From contig JAPXFQ010002085.1 of assembly GCA_028564705.1 (NCBI GenBank), forward strand, positions 704,001 to 768,000: a stretch of DNA of 64,000 nucleotides, written 5' to 3'. The notes below the pieces were generated by a model. The model was not told where the DNA came from, did no database searches, and saw only the letters and a program-made list of their open reading frames with translations. The position numbers and the translations under genes were made by a program. Of this stretch, positions 34,851 to 45,968 are shown in pieces. This stretch comes from Apricaphanius iberus (taxonomy: Eukaryota; Chordata; Actinopteri; Cyprinodontiformes; Aphaniidae). Position 1 is the stretch's first letter. Each line of letters starts with the position of its first letter.

Positions 34851-36840
34851 CTAGGTTACCCAGTCTCCAGGTCTGATCGGATGGAGTGGTCCCGCTGCCA
34901 CTTGTTGGTGCACCTGGTTAAGAGTCTCAGAGAGATTTTTGCAGTGAGAAATCATTACATTATCAAATAGGTCTGTAGAGAGGTGTGGTCTTGCAGGTGG
35001 GCTTAACCCCACCTCAGGAGGTCTGCCAAAATAAATCTCAAAAGGACTCAGGTTATTTTCAGCCCTTTTTCTCATTCTCATGTAGAAAGAAGCCAGAGGC
35101 AAAGCTCTGACCCAAGACAGTCCTGTTTCCTCACAACACTTAGAAAGCTTTGCTTTCAAAGTGCCGTTTTCACGTTCGACAGAAAACCACACCCCCTCTC
35201 CTGTTTTACAACTGGCTTTTTCCCATGCATCCTTGGACATTGTGTGAGCAACACAATTCACAACAGCAATTTTGGATGGCAACAAAATCGCATCAAGGAC
35301 GTCAGCAACCTGTGATGCATTCAAAATCGGCTTACCATCAGACTTCAAGAACCTTCTGTGTCTCCACAGAGCTCCAAAATGGTGGACCACGGCCACCGCA
35401 TAGCTGCTGTCACTGTATATGGTAACTGCTTTATCTTTAGCCAGCTCACAGGCCTTCGTCAACGCAACCAACTCTGCCGTCCGGGCAGAAAAATGTGACG
35501 AAAGGCTTCCTGCACACAAAGTACAATGGTCAGAACAAACAGAATAACCCACTCTGCTTTTAGCCCTGGCATCTCTGAAAGCTGTGCCTTCAACGTAGAG
35601 AATCATGTCTGGATTCTGCAGTGGGGTGTCTGACAAATCTGGACGGGGTGTACACAGTACCTCTAGTTCTGTTTGACAGTCATGGGGTATCCCGTCGTCC
35701 TCAGTAGGTAACAAACTGGCAGGATTAAGAACATTGCACCTCTTAACAGTTATGTTAGGCAAGTCCAACAAGACGGATGTGTACCTGAGCCATCTTGCAG
35801 CTGACAAGTGTGAAGTCCTCTGCTCCAACAAAATAATGGCTACATTGTGGGGTACAAACACAGTTAGTGGGCAATACATCACAATGTCTCTCGAAGCCAA
35901 AACAGCTTTCTCAGCGGCTGCAATAGCACGTAAGCACCCCGGTAAACCGGACGCAACTGGATCCAGCTTTGCTGAATAATAAGCCACAGGTTGTTTCAAA
36001 CCACAATGATTCTGTAGGAGAACAGAAGTCATGCAACCGTTCTTTTCATCAACCATCTGAAAAAATGTTTTTTCTGCATCTGGCAAAGCCAGAGCTGGGG
36101 GACACTGCAGACCTTTTTTCACCTCCTCAAATGCTTGCAATGCCGCAGGAGTCCACTGGACAGCATCAGAGGCTGTCATATTCCTGCCATGAATCAAATC
36201 AGAGAGTGGTTTTTCCAACATTGCGTAGTCCAGAATGAAATTCCGGCAATACGACGTCAAACCCAAGAAAGACACCATCTGTTTCTTGGTTACTGGTCTC
36301 TGCAACCGCTGAATAGCAGCAACTCTTTCGGAAAAAAGAAATTTCGACCCCTTGGAAACCGCATGACCCCTAAAAATGACCTCTGATTTTGCAAAGTGCA
36401 GCTTCGATAAGCTGGCTTTGTGCCCACAAGCATGCAAATGCTTCAACAACTTAACAGTGTCTCTCTCACACTGTTCCTTAGACGGAGAAGAAATCATCAG
36501 ACCATCAACAAACTGTATCAGGGCGGAGCCAAGTGACAGCTCAAGCCCTTCCAAGCTCTCCTTTAACCCCGCGTTAAAAATAGTGGGAGCTTCAACGTAG
36601 CTTTGTGGAAGTCTAGTAAAGGTGAACATTTTCCCTTCAAACTCAAAAGCAAACCAAAACTGGCTGTCAGGGTCCACAGGAACACTGAAGAAAGCATTAC
36701 TGAGGTCCACCACTGAGAAATAAGTAGCTGAAGGGGGCACTTGCGCTAGCACAGTGCAAGGATTTGGGAAACCTGATGCCCTCGGCATCACAGCAGCATT
36801 TACACGTTTCAAATCCTGCACAAAACTCCTTCCTCCCCTT
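34851..36840 (-). pseudogene. pol: Retroviral pol: RT, RNase H and integrase C-terminus, with catalytic loss
   Basis: The frame of 656 codons starts inside the reverse transcriptase. Visible are the palm DLSNAFFSVPV, LPQSYVEAPTIF, and the position of the catalytic YVDD, which here reads FVDGLMISS: the second catalytic Asp is Gly. RNase H follows, with YVEGTAF, the ARTAELVALTKACELA helix and YSDSSYAVAVVHHFG. Directly after it comes only the last part of an integrase (RALPLASFYMRMR and LSPFEIYFGRPP, then HPIRPGDWV). The zinc-binding and DDE parts of integrase are missing, so there is an internal deletion. A frameshift near 36815-36840 separates this from the upstream frame. Confidence 0.92.
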
Positions 36841-38052
36841 TTTCGCTGATTTCCTTCAGTGGAAAATTCGGACTACGGACAGGTGAATCAGTACATTCAA
36901 CAATGATTCCTGCTTTTAACAGCGAATCGAAGACTGGTTTGATCTCACGTACGGCTTCTGGTTTCAACGGGTACTGGCGTTGTACGGGTCGAAAAGAAGA
37001 TTTTGGTGTTATTTTAATGGGTGTACAACCCTTAATTAACCCCACATCATGTGAATTTTTTGCCCACAAATCATTCGGAACCCCTTTGAGCAAAGGGTGC
37101 ATTTCTGAGCTGTCGGTCGCAACTTCATCATGTAGAAAAACATGAGAAAGCATCTCATCAGGGTCTTCAGTTAAATGAATCACCCTGGTGACATGCACGG
37201 TGGAGATCAGCGAACGTTTGTAAAGTTTAGCAGATCTGGAGTAGAGGATGGAACGGTCACTCTCAGTTCGCTCCCAATCAGAAGCTGACTGAGCGCGATG
37301 AACGAGGTCAGATACCATTTCCCACTCTTCACCCTCAGGTTTAGATAGGGAAATGTATGGATCACATTTCTGGAATCGGTAGAGAGTTTTCTGTTCAGGT
37401 GTGAGACAGATGGTCACTGCTGATGTATGTGTGTCCCACAAAATAGAAGTTATGTTCAAAGTGTCTGTGTCTGAGGTGAACCATGCCTGCTCATATTCTA
37501 TGTCTGGTCCTGCAAAAACATGTGTTGTGCAATGTAGTTCCTCCTCTGGCATAAAAGTGAAGCTGGACTTAGCAGGTTCTGAGCAGTCTGGAGGAAAGTT
37601 TTGGTCGTGGTACCTGTTAACAGCTTCCACTGGTATTCATGTCTGAGATCATGAGGCGTGTGTTTCACTGCTGTCAGGATTGGTGTATCCTGTGCAGGAA
37701 CAACTTCAATGCCTTGGGGTGACGAAAAAAGAGAAATGTTAAGCTTGCACATTAAATGTCTGCCTAATAAGTTCACAGGACATTGCTCAGAGATTAAGAA
37801 TCCATGTTTAAAAGCTGGCCCATCTCCCAATTGACAACGGAGTGGGTAACTGAATCGTTCTTTCACAACCTGAAATCCTGATGCTGAAATTGAGAAGACA
37901 TGGTTCCCACTGAGTTTTGGCGATGGACGTAGAGCTGTGTGCTTCAACACAGAATGAGTTGCGCCAGAATCGACCATGCATTCTATAGGTGTACCTGAGA
38001 CAGTGAGAGACAGGACATGACCACAACAGAAACACCCTTCTCTGATGTCCAA
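36809..38052 (-). pseudogene. pro-pol: Retroviral protease and N-terminal RT, frameshifted
   Basis: The protease is at about 37740-38010 (- strand): the active-site motif is VDSGATHS, followed by a beta-rich domain ending near CPVNLLGRHL (the usual flap and ILGR-like end). After a frame change, 36809-37630 gives the linker and N-terminal RT (PIKITPKSSFRPVQRQYPLK and GIIVECTDSPVRSPNFPLK). Retroviral proteases cut Gag-Pol into mature proteins. The frame breaks show that the polyprotein cannot be made. Confidence 0.85.
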
Positions 38053-38284
38053 TGTTTTTCTTTAAACCTTTATGAAAAATGGTCTTCGCCAATTTCTTTT
38101 CTTCAGAAATTAATTTCTGCTCAAGTTTCTCCACATCTGAGAGCTCCAAACTACCGCCGATAGGAAAACCCCAGTTATTAACCCAGAAAGTGACGTACTG
38201 TACACCTTCCGAGCCAAACTTGGTGCCCATGAAGCGGCACTCAGGGCTGTCCGGAGGAGGAAGCTTAGTTTTTGCTGAGCCCAT
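38053..38284 (-). pseudogene. gag: Retroviral gag N-terminus (truncated)
   Basis: The ATG at 38282-38284 begins MGSAKTK, a possible N-myristoylation signal as in matrix proteins, followed by about 75 residues ending in a lysine/glutamate-rich part. The protease text follows in another frame only about 200 bp later, so capsid and most of nucleocapsid have been deleted. A leader of about 350 bp separates it from the primer-binding site. Confidence 0.65.
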
Positions 38285-38609
38285 CTTTTCAAAGTTTGAG
38301 AAGAGGTCAGCAAAACCCCTCAATTAAATCAAAGCGAAACTATTTCTAAACGACGCACAGTACTGCGTTCGCAAAGCATCGCAACAATGTACAAACATTT
38401 TTTCCTTTTAAAAATTAAGATCAACGAAAAATTAAGATAAGAAGAAATCTCTCTCACCCGGGCGTGCGTCCTTCCAGACAGCGCACGGAAGCCCAAGGAG
38501 GACCAAATCCCCGCTTCTCCGAAGATGGGAGTTCACGGGCCGGTCGCTGATCCCGGGTCGTCCAGACAACTTGGTTCTCCTTTAGAATCCGATCCGCTGT
38601 TGGAAGCCG

Positions 38610-38627
38610 AAAAACGTTTGGGCGCCA
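38610..38627 (-). other. Retroviral primer-binding site
   Basis: On the - strand, four bases after the 5' LTR, TGGCGCCCAAACG occurs. TGGCGCC is the start of primer-binding sites that pair with the 3' end of tRNA-Lys. The remaining bases diverge from the forms I know, so the exact tRNA is uncertain. Confidence 0.75.
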
Positions 38628-38631
38628 AGAA

Positions 38632-39152
38632 TGTAATGGCATTTAAGACTCTTAATAAAGATGAGAGAGATTCCTTTAAGCGTTTGGAGGTTTTAATAAA
38701 AGTTGAATTGATCATACAGGAGAACAGCACAGATCACAGTGAATGCTGAATGCTGCCCCCCTCCTAACTCCTACCTCCTAACTACCCCCCTACTCCCCAA
38801 CTACCTAACAAGCTCATATGAAAATAAGTATTTATAAAGTTCAGCAACCTTGCCTCTATAACTTTGAAGACAAAACTATTAACCTCAGGGTGGGGATATC
38901 TCCGGATGAAGACATCTGGCTCTTTAGCTGTGAATAAGTGACTTTTGACATATACAAAACAAAGGCAATAGCTTGGGTTATATGTAACACAATAAGAGAA
39001 ACTCTCAAAACTAAGTTTGTAAGAAGAATCAATATTTTCTCAGGCAGTGGTGTCTTCTCTAACCTCGAAGTCAACAACTGTTGTCTGGCTCCTCTGCTCT
39101 CAGTGTTAATAATACTAAAAGATTAATCATAATAATAAATTTTTCGATCACA
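38632..39152 (-). repeat. 5' LTR of the endogenous retrovirus
   Basis: The LTR is 521 bp. Read on the - strand it begins TGTGATCG and ends CATTACA, the canonical TG...CA. It matches 32719-33253 almost throughout. The ATGGT duplication follows at 39153-39157. Confidence 0.92.
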
Positions 39153-39440
39153 ATGGTGTAAACTGGACATTCCTATATAAGGTATTGGGTAGATTTGGAT
39201 TCAAAGAAGACTCAAGCCAGTGTATTAAAACGTTCCCACGGATAGAATTACGATAGACAGCAGTTTAACGAATGGAATAAAGCTCCATAGAGAAAACAAA
39301 CAAGGATGCAGCTTATGTTCTTTGCTCTTTGTTCTATATGCTGAGCCCCTTGCTCATGCAGTTAGACAAAGTCCAGATTTGCTGGGTGTTACATTAGCTG
39401 GAGCAGAACATCACAAATCTTGTCATTTAAGTATTTGCTC
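39153..39440 (+). pseudogene. L1/Tx1-like RT fragment (palm region)
   Basis: It continues the L1 frame interrupted by the retrovirus: VNWTFLYKVLGRFGF, then, after a shift, [20 protein letters not shown] and [10 protein letters not shown], the block that lies between the GxxQGxxLSP and YADD motifs in L1-like RTs. The YADD motif itself is not recognisable and other DNA follows. Confidence 0.8.
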
Positions 39441-39479
39441 TCAAAAAGAAATTAGGGATAAATACAGTGTTGGGTATTT

Positions 39480-39704
39480 TACCAAGAAAAAATGGAGTTA
39501 TGGTCTGTCTGGTTATGTTAGGAATATTAAATTAATAATTCATAAATTATTATTTAAATTATCCCTTCAAATCATTTAGACGAAGAACCACCAGCCTTTT
39601 AGACTGGAAACAAGATATTATATCTATCAAAACTAACTATCAAATAGCAATTTATAAATCAATTATCAATGATGTACCAGAGACCTTTTGATCTGAAGGG
39701 TGGC
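39480..39704 (+). repeat. Unclassified repeat, partner of 3531-3716 (inverted)
   Basis: It matches the reverse complement of 3531-3716. AT-rich and without a gene. It lies inside the gap between L1 RT palm and C-terminal parts, so it may belong to an insertion into the L1 or be part of the L1 itself. The exact edges are not clear. Confidence 0.5.
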
Positions 39705-40344
39705 CCTTTGCAATGATTCAAACACATACTCAAATAAAAGAAACAAAGATTTGATCCAGTTTAGGCAAAAGTAAATCCTTTGATTGTGATGGAAAAACTC
39801 GGAAAAGGGGAGGAAAAACTCAGCTCGCCGGATGAGCAAGAAGGGAAAGAGAAAAAAGGCAGCTTCGATGGCCAGTCTCAGCTTAGGTTTGCTAGCATGA
39901 AGAAAGGTTGCACACATGTCCAAGACTGTATCAGGACTTTGGGCAAAGGGGAGAGTCTCCTTTAGTTCAAAACGGATCGAACCAGAGAGAGGACAGGAGA
40001 CGGTCAGCGTCGATATTTGAAATCAGAGGGGATATTGTTGGCTCCTCCTGTTTGTCCAGGCTTCCAGTGAGGCTGCAAGAGTGCTGCAGTGGGTTTGATT
40101 GAGTGATTTTTCACCCAGTTGAGATGCATGCTTGTCCAAGCCCAGCCCTCCTGGGAGGGAGCGGTTCTGTTGATTGCCCAAACGTAGGGAGTGAGAGGGG
40201 GAGAGGCGGTGCGCTGGGGTGATTCGGCCGGGGGGGAGAGTCTCTGGTGTAGTCCGTTCCGCTCTGGAATGGCAGGAAACCAGCTCAAATGGAATGCTGG
40301 CGTCATTTATCGCAGAACCCTCATATACTTTCATATATTCATGG
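39705..40344. other. Unclassified sequence interrupting the L1 relic, moderately GC-rich
   Basis: The sequence between two L1 RT blocks does not read as L1. It is purine-rich at 39780-39870 and GC-rich at 40020-40270. Overlapping frames on both strands (40004-40306, 40023-40427, 40191-40454) carry no motif. It could be an LTR or other insertion; I see no clear ends. Confidence 0.4.
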
Positions 40345-41895
40345 GTGAGACCCAACAACACATTAAAGTGGAAATACAAATCTCTCAAATACCTCGATGT
40401 AATTTTGACCAAGTAATTTTCAACCATGTGTTGATATTAACTACAACAAAATAGAGGAAAATATTAAACAGGATTTGGACAGGTGGGCCACGTTGCTAAC
40501 AGAATTCAGCTCTCTGATAAAAATCATCAAAATTAATATTCTACCCAGATTACTTTAATATTTCAATCACTTCTACTTCCTGTATCTTAAAACATGGGAT
40601 AAAACTATTTCAAGATTCATATGGGGTGGTAAAAAGCCATGAATAAAATATGTAACGTTGCAGCTCCCAAAAAATAAAGCAGGGATGGCCCTCCCAACCT
40701 GAGAGAATACTTCCTGGGTGCCCAGTTTAGACGTGTTGGTGCAAACCGGGAATTGAACAGGAGGTACGAGGATGTAAAATCCAAATTCTACTATCTGATA
40801 AAAAGGTAGCGTCATCTTTAAGAGTAAAATGAATCAAATTGTTAAATTCATATTGGACACATGGTATGCTGTACTAGAAAAATACAATCTAAAAGAAAAG
40901 GCCCATCTCCTGAAATGGTTTAGGTAGGACTCTAAACTCAAACCAGGGCAACTGGATCAAACATTCAAACAGTGGGAAATACGAAGAATTACAGCAATTT
41001 ACTCTCCTGAAAAACAGGCAAATAATGCGAATTTAGGAATTTAATTTAAAACATGTCGACAACAAAGAGTTCTTAAGATATTTACAAGTAAAGGATTATT
41101 ATAAAAAGCATATTAAACCCAAATTACTTGACACAAATTATAGCATAATCCAAGTGAGATTAGAGAAGACTCAACATTATACCTGAAAAAGAAATTGGAG
41201 GCAGAATTGGCAATCAAAATAACATACAATGAATAGCTTCAAATGTGTGAAGTAAAACACAGCACAACAAACTCGCCTTCATAGAGGGAATTTTGCTGAA
41301 AGATGCGCTATTTGATTAAACCTCAAATTAAAAGCCAACAAACATCTACTTGACAAAAATGCTGGAGGCTATGTGGATAAGTAGACGCCAATTATACACA
41401 CATATTCTGGAGCTGTAAAAAATTATCCTGTATTAGGAACTGGTCAGAGTAACAATAAGTAAAGTCATTGGGTACAAAATCCAAACACTTCACCAATGCT
41501 ATATCTGGGAAATACAACAAATGTGGTGGATAGGGAGGATACATGTTTGGTAAAGATAATCTTAGCAGCAAGCAGGAACACAATAACCAAGTGTTGGCTC
41601 AAACCTGATCTGCCCAATCAGGACAACTGAATCAAGATAGTGGAGGAATATCAACGATAGAAAGGATAATTTACAACCCCATATTAAGAGGATCCAAATT
41701 TTAAGAAACAATGGAGAAAATGGAAATATTTTGTGGGTGACACAGAAATAACTGCAAGTGACTGAACTCTGATTGTGAAATGTAGGATATTGTCAAAATT
41801 TTCCAGACTCTTATATATGTGTGTGTGTGACATGTATTTTACTTTGCAAAAAGTAATAAAAAAAAGTAAAAAAAGAAGAAAGAAAGAGGACCATA
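40345..41895 (+). pseudogene. L1/Tx1-like RT C-terminal region and 3' tail
   Basis: Blocks in order: [18 protein letters not shown] near 40360; [20 protein letters not shown] near 40440; [23 protein letters not shown] near 40590, a typical L1/Tx1 C-terminal word; and AGMALPT. It then decays. The element ends near 41820-41895 with an A-rich tail containing AATAAAAAAAAG, as expected for L1-type LINEs. Together with the upstream pieces this gives an element on the + strand spanning about 25.1-41.9 kb, most of it later insertions. Confidence 0.8.
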
Positions 41896-42203
41896 TATAT
41901 GTGAAAATAATAAAATACTTTAGAAAATTATAAAATGCTTCAGAAATAAATGTTCGAGTTAGGGAGATGTAATAAAGTAAATTTCATTTATTGTACTTCT
42001 GGAGAATCATCAATACATTGAACTAAGGGAGTATTTCTGGTATGGGAATGGCTCTGGGGATACACAAGTCAAAAGGGTTGGGAAAAACTGATAAACTGTA
42101 TAATAATAATAAAGAGATCAGTGGTAGGGAATCCAAGGGGAAACAAACATATCATTTAAGTGCTGCAGCACTCAGAATCAATCATCAATCCACAAGTGGG
42201 TCT

Positions 42204-42205
<2 letters not shown>

Positions 42206-42265
<60 letters not shown>
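42206..42265. repeat. (TA)n microsatellite
   Basis: About 60 bp of pure TA, 43 bp upstream of a ush2a exon acceptor. It can form cruciforms and is expected to vary in length. Confidence 0.95.
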
Positions 42266-42266
<1 letters not shown>

Positions 42267-42308
42267 CTATTTGATTTTAAAAACTAATGATTGTTACTTA
42301 TTTTGTAG

Positions 42309-42435
42309 GGTTCAGCAGTGGCAGTAGGTGTACAAGGTGACGGGGGTCAGCGATACAATGATGGCAAGTGGCACGATGTAATGGCGATTAGGGAAAGGGC
42401 CATGGGAACAATCATTTTAAACCATCAATACAGTG
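42309..42435 (+). CDS. ush2a: ush2a exon: end of laminin-G domain 1 strands (KWHDV block)
   Basis: A 127-nt exon between TTTTGTAG and AGTG|GTAACT. It starts on a codon boundary, matching the end of the previous exon 24 kb upstream, and ends with one base of a split codon. It reads GSAVAVGVQGDGGQRYNDGK followed by WHDVMAIR, then TIILNHQYS. YNDGKWHDV is the most conserved word of laminin-G domains (xDGxWHxV), and the following strand (ILNxxYS) is also typical. The acceptor is close to the TA microsatellite, which lies within the likely branch-point region. Confidence 0.93.
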
Positions 42436-42719
42436 GTAACTATTTTTATATTCATACCAACCATTTTTTTGTTTGCTTATTGTGTTTGTGTGTAAATGTG
42501 AGTGGCTATATTGTGTTTCTCTTTGCTTAAATAGGAATTGGGTAGTATAAATTATGGATAGTGTGAATTATTGTGTTTGTATTGTTGTATATTCTGTCAA
42601 AACAAGGTTTTTGTGTGTGTCTGTGGTTGGTTGGTTGTTTTTTCCTGCTGCTTTGTTATTTTGATACTGATGTAGATTCAATTTAATTTCAGTTTTGAAA
42701 ATAAATTTATTTATAGAGG

Positions 42720-43135
42720 AACGTAGCGGAAACTCAAACCTTTAGAGACGAATATAGGCTTTAGTAAATATACTGAAACATAAAATAAGGAATGAGAGGT
42801 TAAACTTAATAATACATTTGAAAAGTTGTTTTTTGAGACTCAATTTTAGCAGAAATATAGCTCTGACTTTTAGATGAAGGAGGCTGCTCTGGTAAAAGCT
42901 CTGCCTCCTTATGTTCTGTGCTTGGTCCTGAATGGCAGATGTAAGAGTCCTGTGGGCAACCGGATAGCGTTTACTGTAAACGTTTAAGTTACAGGAGGGT
43001 TCCTCATTAAAGTTTGCTTTAAAAGTTAGCATAAGGTGTTCCAAGTGTACATGTTGAGGAATGGGAAGCCAGTCAATATATTTTAGAACAGGAGTTATGA
43101 TATCTGGTGTGGGAATGGGGTGAAACATGAGAATT
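42720..43135 (-). pseudogene. L2/CR1-type LINE RT C-terminal fragment
   Basis: On the - strand the frame 42742-43128 carries ITPVLKYIDWLPIPQHVHLE followed by MLTFKA, the C-terminal words of fish L2/CR1-like polymerases (usual form TPVLxxLHWLPI...RI.FKIL.LTYKA). It is a truncated relic inside a ush2a intron. Confidence 0.75.
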
Positions 43136-43442
43136 CATTGTGGAGTTAATAAAAAAAAAATTTGGAGTGTAAGCTATAGAGGTACAACATTTTGGAACAA
43201 GCTTTGGCTTAAAAGTTTTTAAACTACGTTTTGGAATATTCCAAAATTGGTTAAAAAAACAACTACTTAGCCATATAGGCTACTGAATCACAACATATCT
43301 GTGTGAATAGAGACTATATTGTTAGTTAGAACCATCTCTTTTTTTTTTATCCATTATTAACTTCAAAAGCCTCTAATTTTATCACTGTGGTACTTTTCTG
43401 TTCTTTTGCTTTGACACTACCATCCAACATTAACCACTCCAG

Positions 43443-43544
43443 GAAGTGCATCAGCTTCCAGCGGGAACAGCATTATTGGGGAAAACGTGGGATTGTTTAT
43501 TGGAGGCCTGCCTGAAGATTTTGCTCTTCTAAGAGATGATGCAG
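43443..43544 (+). CDS. ush2a: ush2a exon: laminin-G domain 1, C-terminal strand
   Basis: A 102-nt exon between CACTCCAG and GCAG|GTAAAT. It enters with two bases and leaves with one base of split codons. It reads SASASSGNSIIGENVG followed by LFIGGLPEDFALLRDDA. FIGGLP is the laminin-G strand usually written xxGGLP. The loop before it is serine-rich and may differ between species. It joins in phase to the next exon, 1.4 kb downstream. Confidence 0.92.
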
Positions 43545-43805
43545 GTAAATCTCCAGTCATTATTAATGTGATAAATGCTAATGACCTTACTGTCTAACAG
43601 TTTAAATACAGATTTAAATGAACAATGCAGCATAGAAAACTGTCACCAAGTAAATCTACAACAAAATAACTGGAAATGACTAATGGTTCTGCATGGGTCC
43701 AATCAAAGTCCAGACGTCATGATATTTTTCATTGTTTATGTTATTGGGAGAAAATCTTTATTTTGTTTATACAATAATTACAGTTGCGGCCAGAAGTTTG
43801 TTATT

Positions 43806-44193
43806 CATGGTTTAACTGTAGCTTAGCAAATAGCTACTTGCTAGCTTCAGCTAATATGCTCTGTAGAGGTGTGCTGTATCCACGGGGATGTTGTTATTGT
43901 GATACAGCGGTTAATAATGTTACCAGCTGTTGTTGTGAGTTGTGTGAGAACTAGTAAGAGTTACTTGTTACGGAAAATGCAATGTGTGGTTCCTTGTGAT
44001 GAGGTAATCCGAGTAAATAGATGGTTGCCTGGTAACTGTTGCTATGAAGTCCCAGTGGGACGCTAGTGAGGCTACATTATGTAAACAAGGGAGACGTGAT
44101 CGCGATCGTGTTTTAGATTTCGATGCGCAAGATCGTTATGTAATTTCGATGGATTTTGATTAAAAATCGAGATCCTGACGCCCCTATTCAATA
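43806..44193. mobile_element. TAGGGGTGTCACG hAT-like MITE, copy B (partial)
   Basis: It contains the shared blocks CTTGCTAGCTTCAGCTAATA and AATGTGTGGTTCCTTGTGAT and ends ATCGAGATCCTGACGCCCCT. Only the right half of the family is present. It is followed at 44195-44285 by the end of another repeat (CACATCGTGACAACCCTA). Confidence 0.7.
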
Positions 44194-44992
44194 CCCTGAA
44201 AAAAATACCGCGATAATACCGTAAAGTGTGATCATTTTGGTAACAACAACCGTGAGGTAAAATTTTCACATCGTGACAACCCTAATCCTTTCACCTTCTG
44301 CTGGGTCCTTTTGCAGAGAGGTGTCTTGAGTTTAGGAAACTCATTTTAATCAGGTTAGATTACTTACAATGTTAACTGATCAGTCAGGATTACAAGGGCC
44401 AGCTGTGGCCAATCAAGGATGCGGGAAGACACCACACTATAACAGCAGGCTTTTAAAAAGTATACAGGTTAATAACAGTAAGGTCATACACGTTTTTTTT
44501 AGTTTAATTAAAAAAAGAAAAATCTGCCAAAAACAAGCCAAAACAACAGCTAAGACTTAATAATACATTTTATTTATGTTTTTCTTTTATTTTATTATTA
44601 TTATTTATATCATATTGTTAAACAGTATAGAACTAATTAAAGGTTTAAAAGCTGTTAAAACATCTAAGTGTTTCAATTCAAGTAAAAAACTGAAATTCAA
44701 GGTTCATTTTGGGGTTTGTATTTCTGATTCCAGAGGAATAAGTGCCTCACTAGTCATGAACTGCTATGTTGTATAATCAATGCACTAAATAAAAAAAATC
44801 TTGCAGTTGATTTCTAAAAGAAAATGGAATGCATATCCAGGAAGGGTCCAAACCTCTATCCAAAATTGCGTTTTGTAATTTTAATTTGCCAGATGGGAAA
44901 CCTTAAATGGAGCTTGAATCACTGAATGTCCTCTAATTAAATGATTTTATAAATATGAGGTTTTGGCTGAAAACCTTAGTATGTCTTACCAG

Positions 44993-45181
44993 GGGAAACC
45001 CAACTGGTGCGCAGGGGCTTTTCCGGCTGCCTCAGAGACATAAGTTTGAAGATGACTGACAGCCCTTTAGAGGAATGGAAATTACTGGATTGGAAAAAAG
45101 CCACAAAGAAGGTGGAAGTGTATGAAAGCTGGGAAGGATGTCCTCTTCAAACTGTGAAAGGAGTCCATTTTCTGGGTGATG
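44993..45181 (+). CDS. ush2a: ush2a exon: linker between laminin-G domains 1 and 2
   Basis: A 189-nt exon between CTTACCAG and GATG|GTAAGA, with the same split phases as its neighbours. It begins ETQLVRRGFSGCLRDIS. GFxGCLxD is the closing strand of a laminin-G domain, and its Cys pairs with the one further on. It continues with WKLLDWKKA, VYESWEGCP and GVHFLGD, where WEGCP supplies the disulfide partner and FLGD begins the next domain. This word order is characteristic of usherin, between its two laminin-G domains. Confidence 0.94.
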
Positions 45182-45968
45182 GTAAGAGTATAAATTTGAT
45201 TTCTTAGTTAATATACTTTTTTTTTCTTTTCTGCAATGCACACCAACTGAATTTTAAAACAGAAACTAAACATAGTATATATATGCTGTGATATAAAAAC
45301 ACATTTGACAACAAATTTGTGGAATTAATCAGTAATAAAAAAATCTTGAGAACTTCCAAACTGTGTTTATGAATATTTAAATTATCTGTGGTTCCCTCAC
45401 ACACTTTTACTGCAACATTTTAATACAGTGCTTGGTGCTAATGACGGTCTGAGGGTTTTGCATTTTAGAAAATATAAAATAATTGATCTGTCTTAAGATA
45501 ATATTCATCATATTTTTTTAATGCCTTGTAAGAGTAATCTGCTTATCTAGTCTCTTTGAGAGTAGGATCAAATTATTTATACCAGGAAAGACAATCCATG
45601 TTCTTTAAATTAACGCCTTGTAATATTTATTCATTTATTTGACTTTTTCAAAAATTAAAAATGGGTAAGAAAATGTGATAGAAGGCGACCAAAACCCTTC
45701 CTTGGGACTTAACAGGAGGCAACCTCCAAATTTCATTAATGTGCAGTGTAAATTAAAATTGAAAAAAATTCAACTAAACTTTAAAATTCAACTGAACTTT
45801 TTGTACACAGACATGCTTACAATAGATTCATTGTCGGCCAGAAAAGTTAACCAATGTTTTAAAGCGATCTTAAAAATTAATCCCATAAGGACAATTGTAG
45901 TTACTCAGGCAGAATAGGTAATGGAATAATACATGTTGACACTAATGATATCCTTTCTGTACCTGCAG

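Larger units (their letters stand above)
32719..39152 (-). mobile_element. Endogenous retrovirus (class I-like), internally deleted
   Basis: A provirus on the - strand with two LTRs (38632-39152 is the 5' LTR, 32719-33253 the 3' LTR) and the 5-bp target duplication ATGGT (32714-32718 and 39153-39157). The internal order is primer-binding site, gag start, protease, reverse transcriptase, RNase H, integrase C-terminus and an envelope transmembrane remnant. Most of gag, the integrase core and most of env are missing. The order and the RT/RNase H/integrase wording resemble gamma/epsilon-type retroviruses of fish. The LTRs look only a few percent different apart from a small indel, so the insertion is fairly young but clearly defective. 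Confidence 0.92.
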
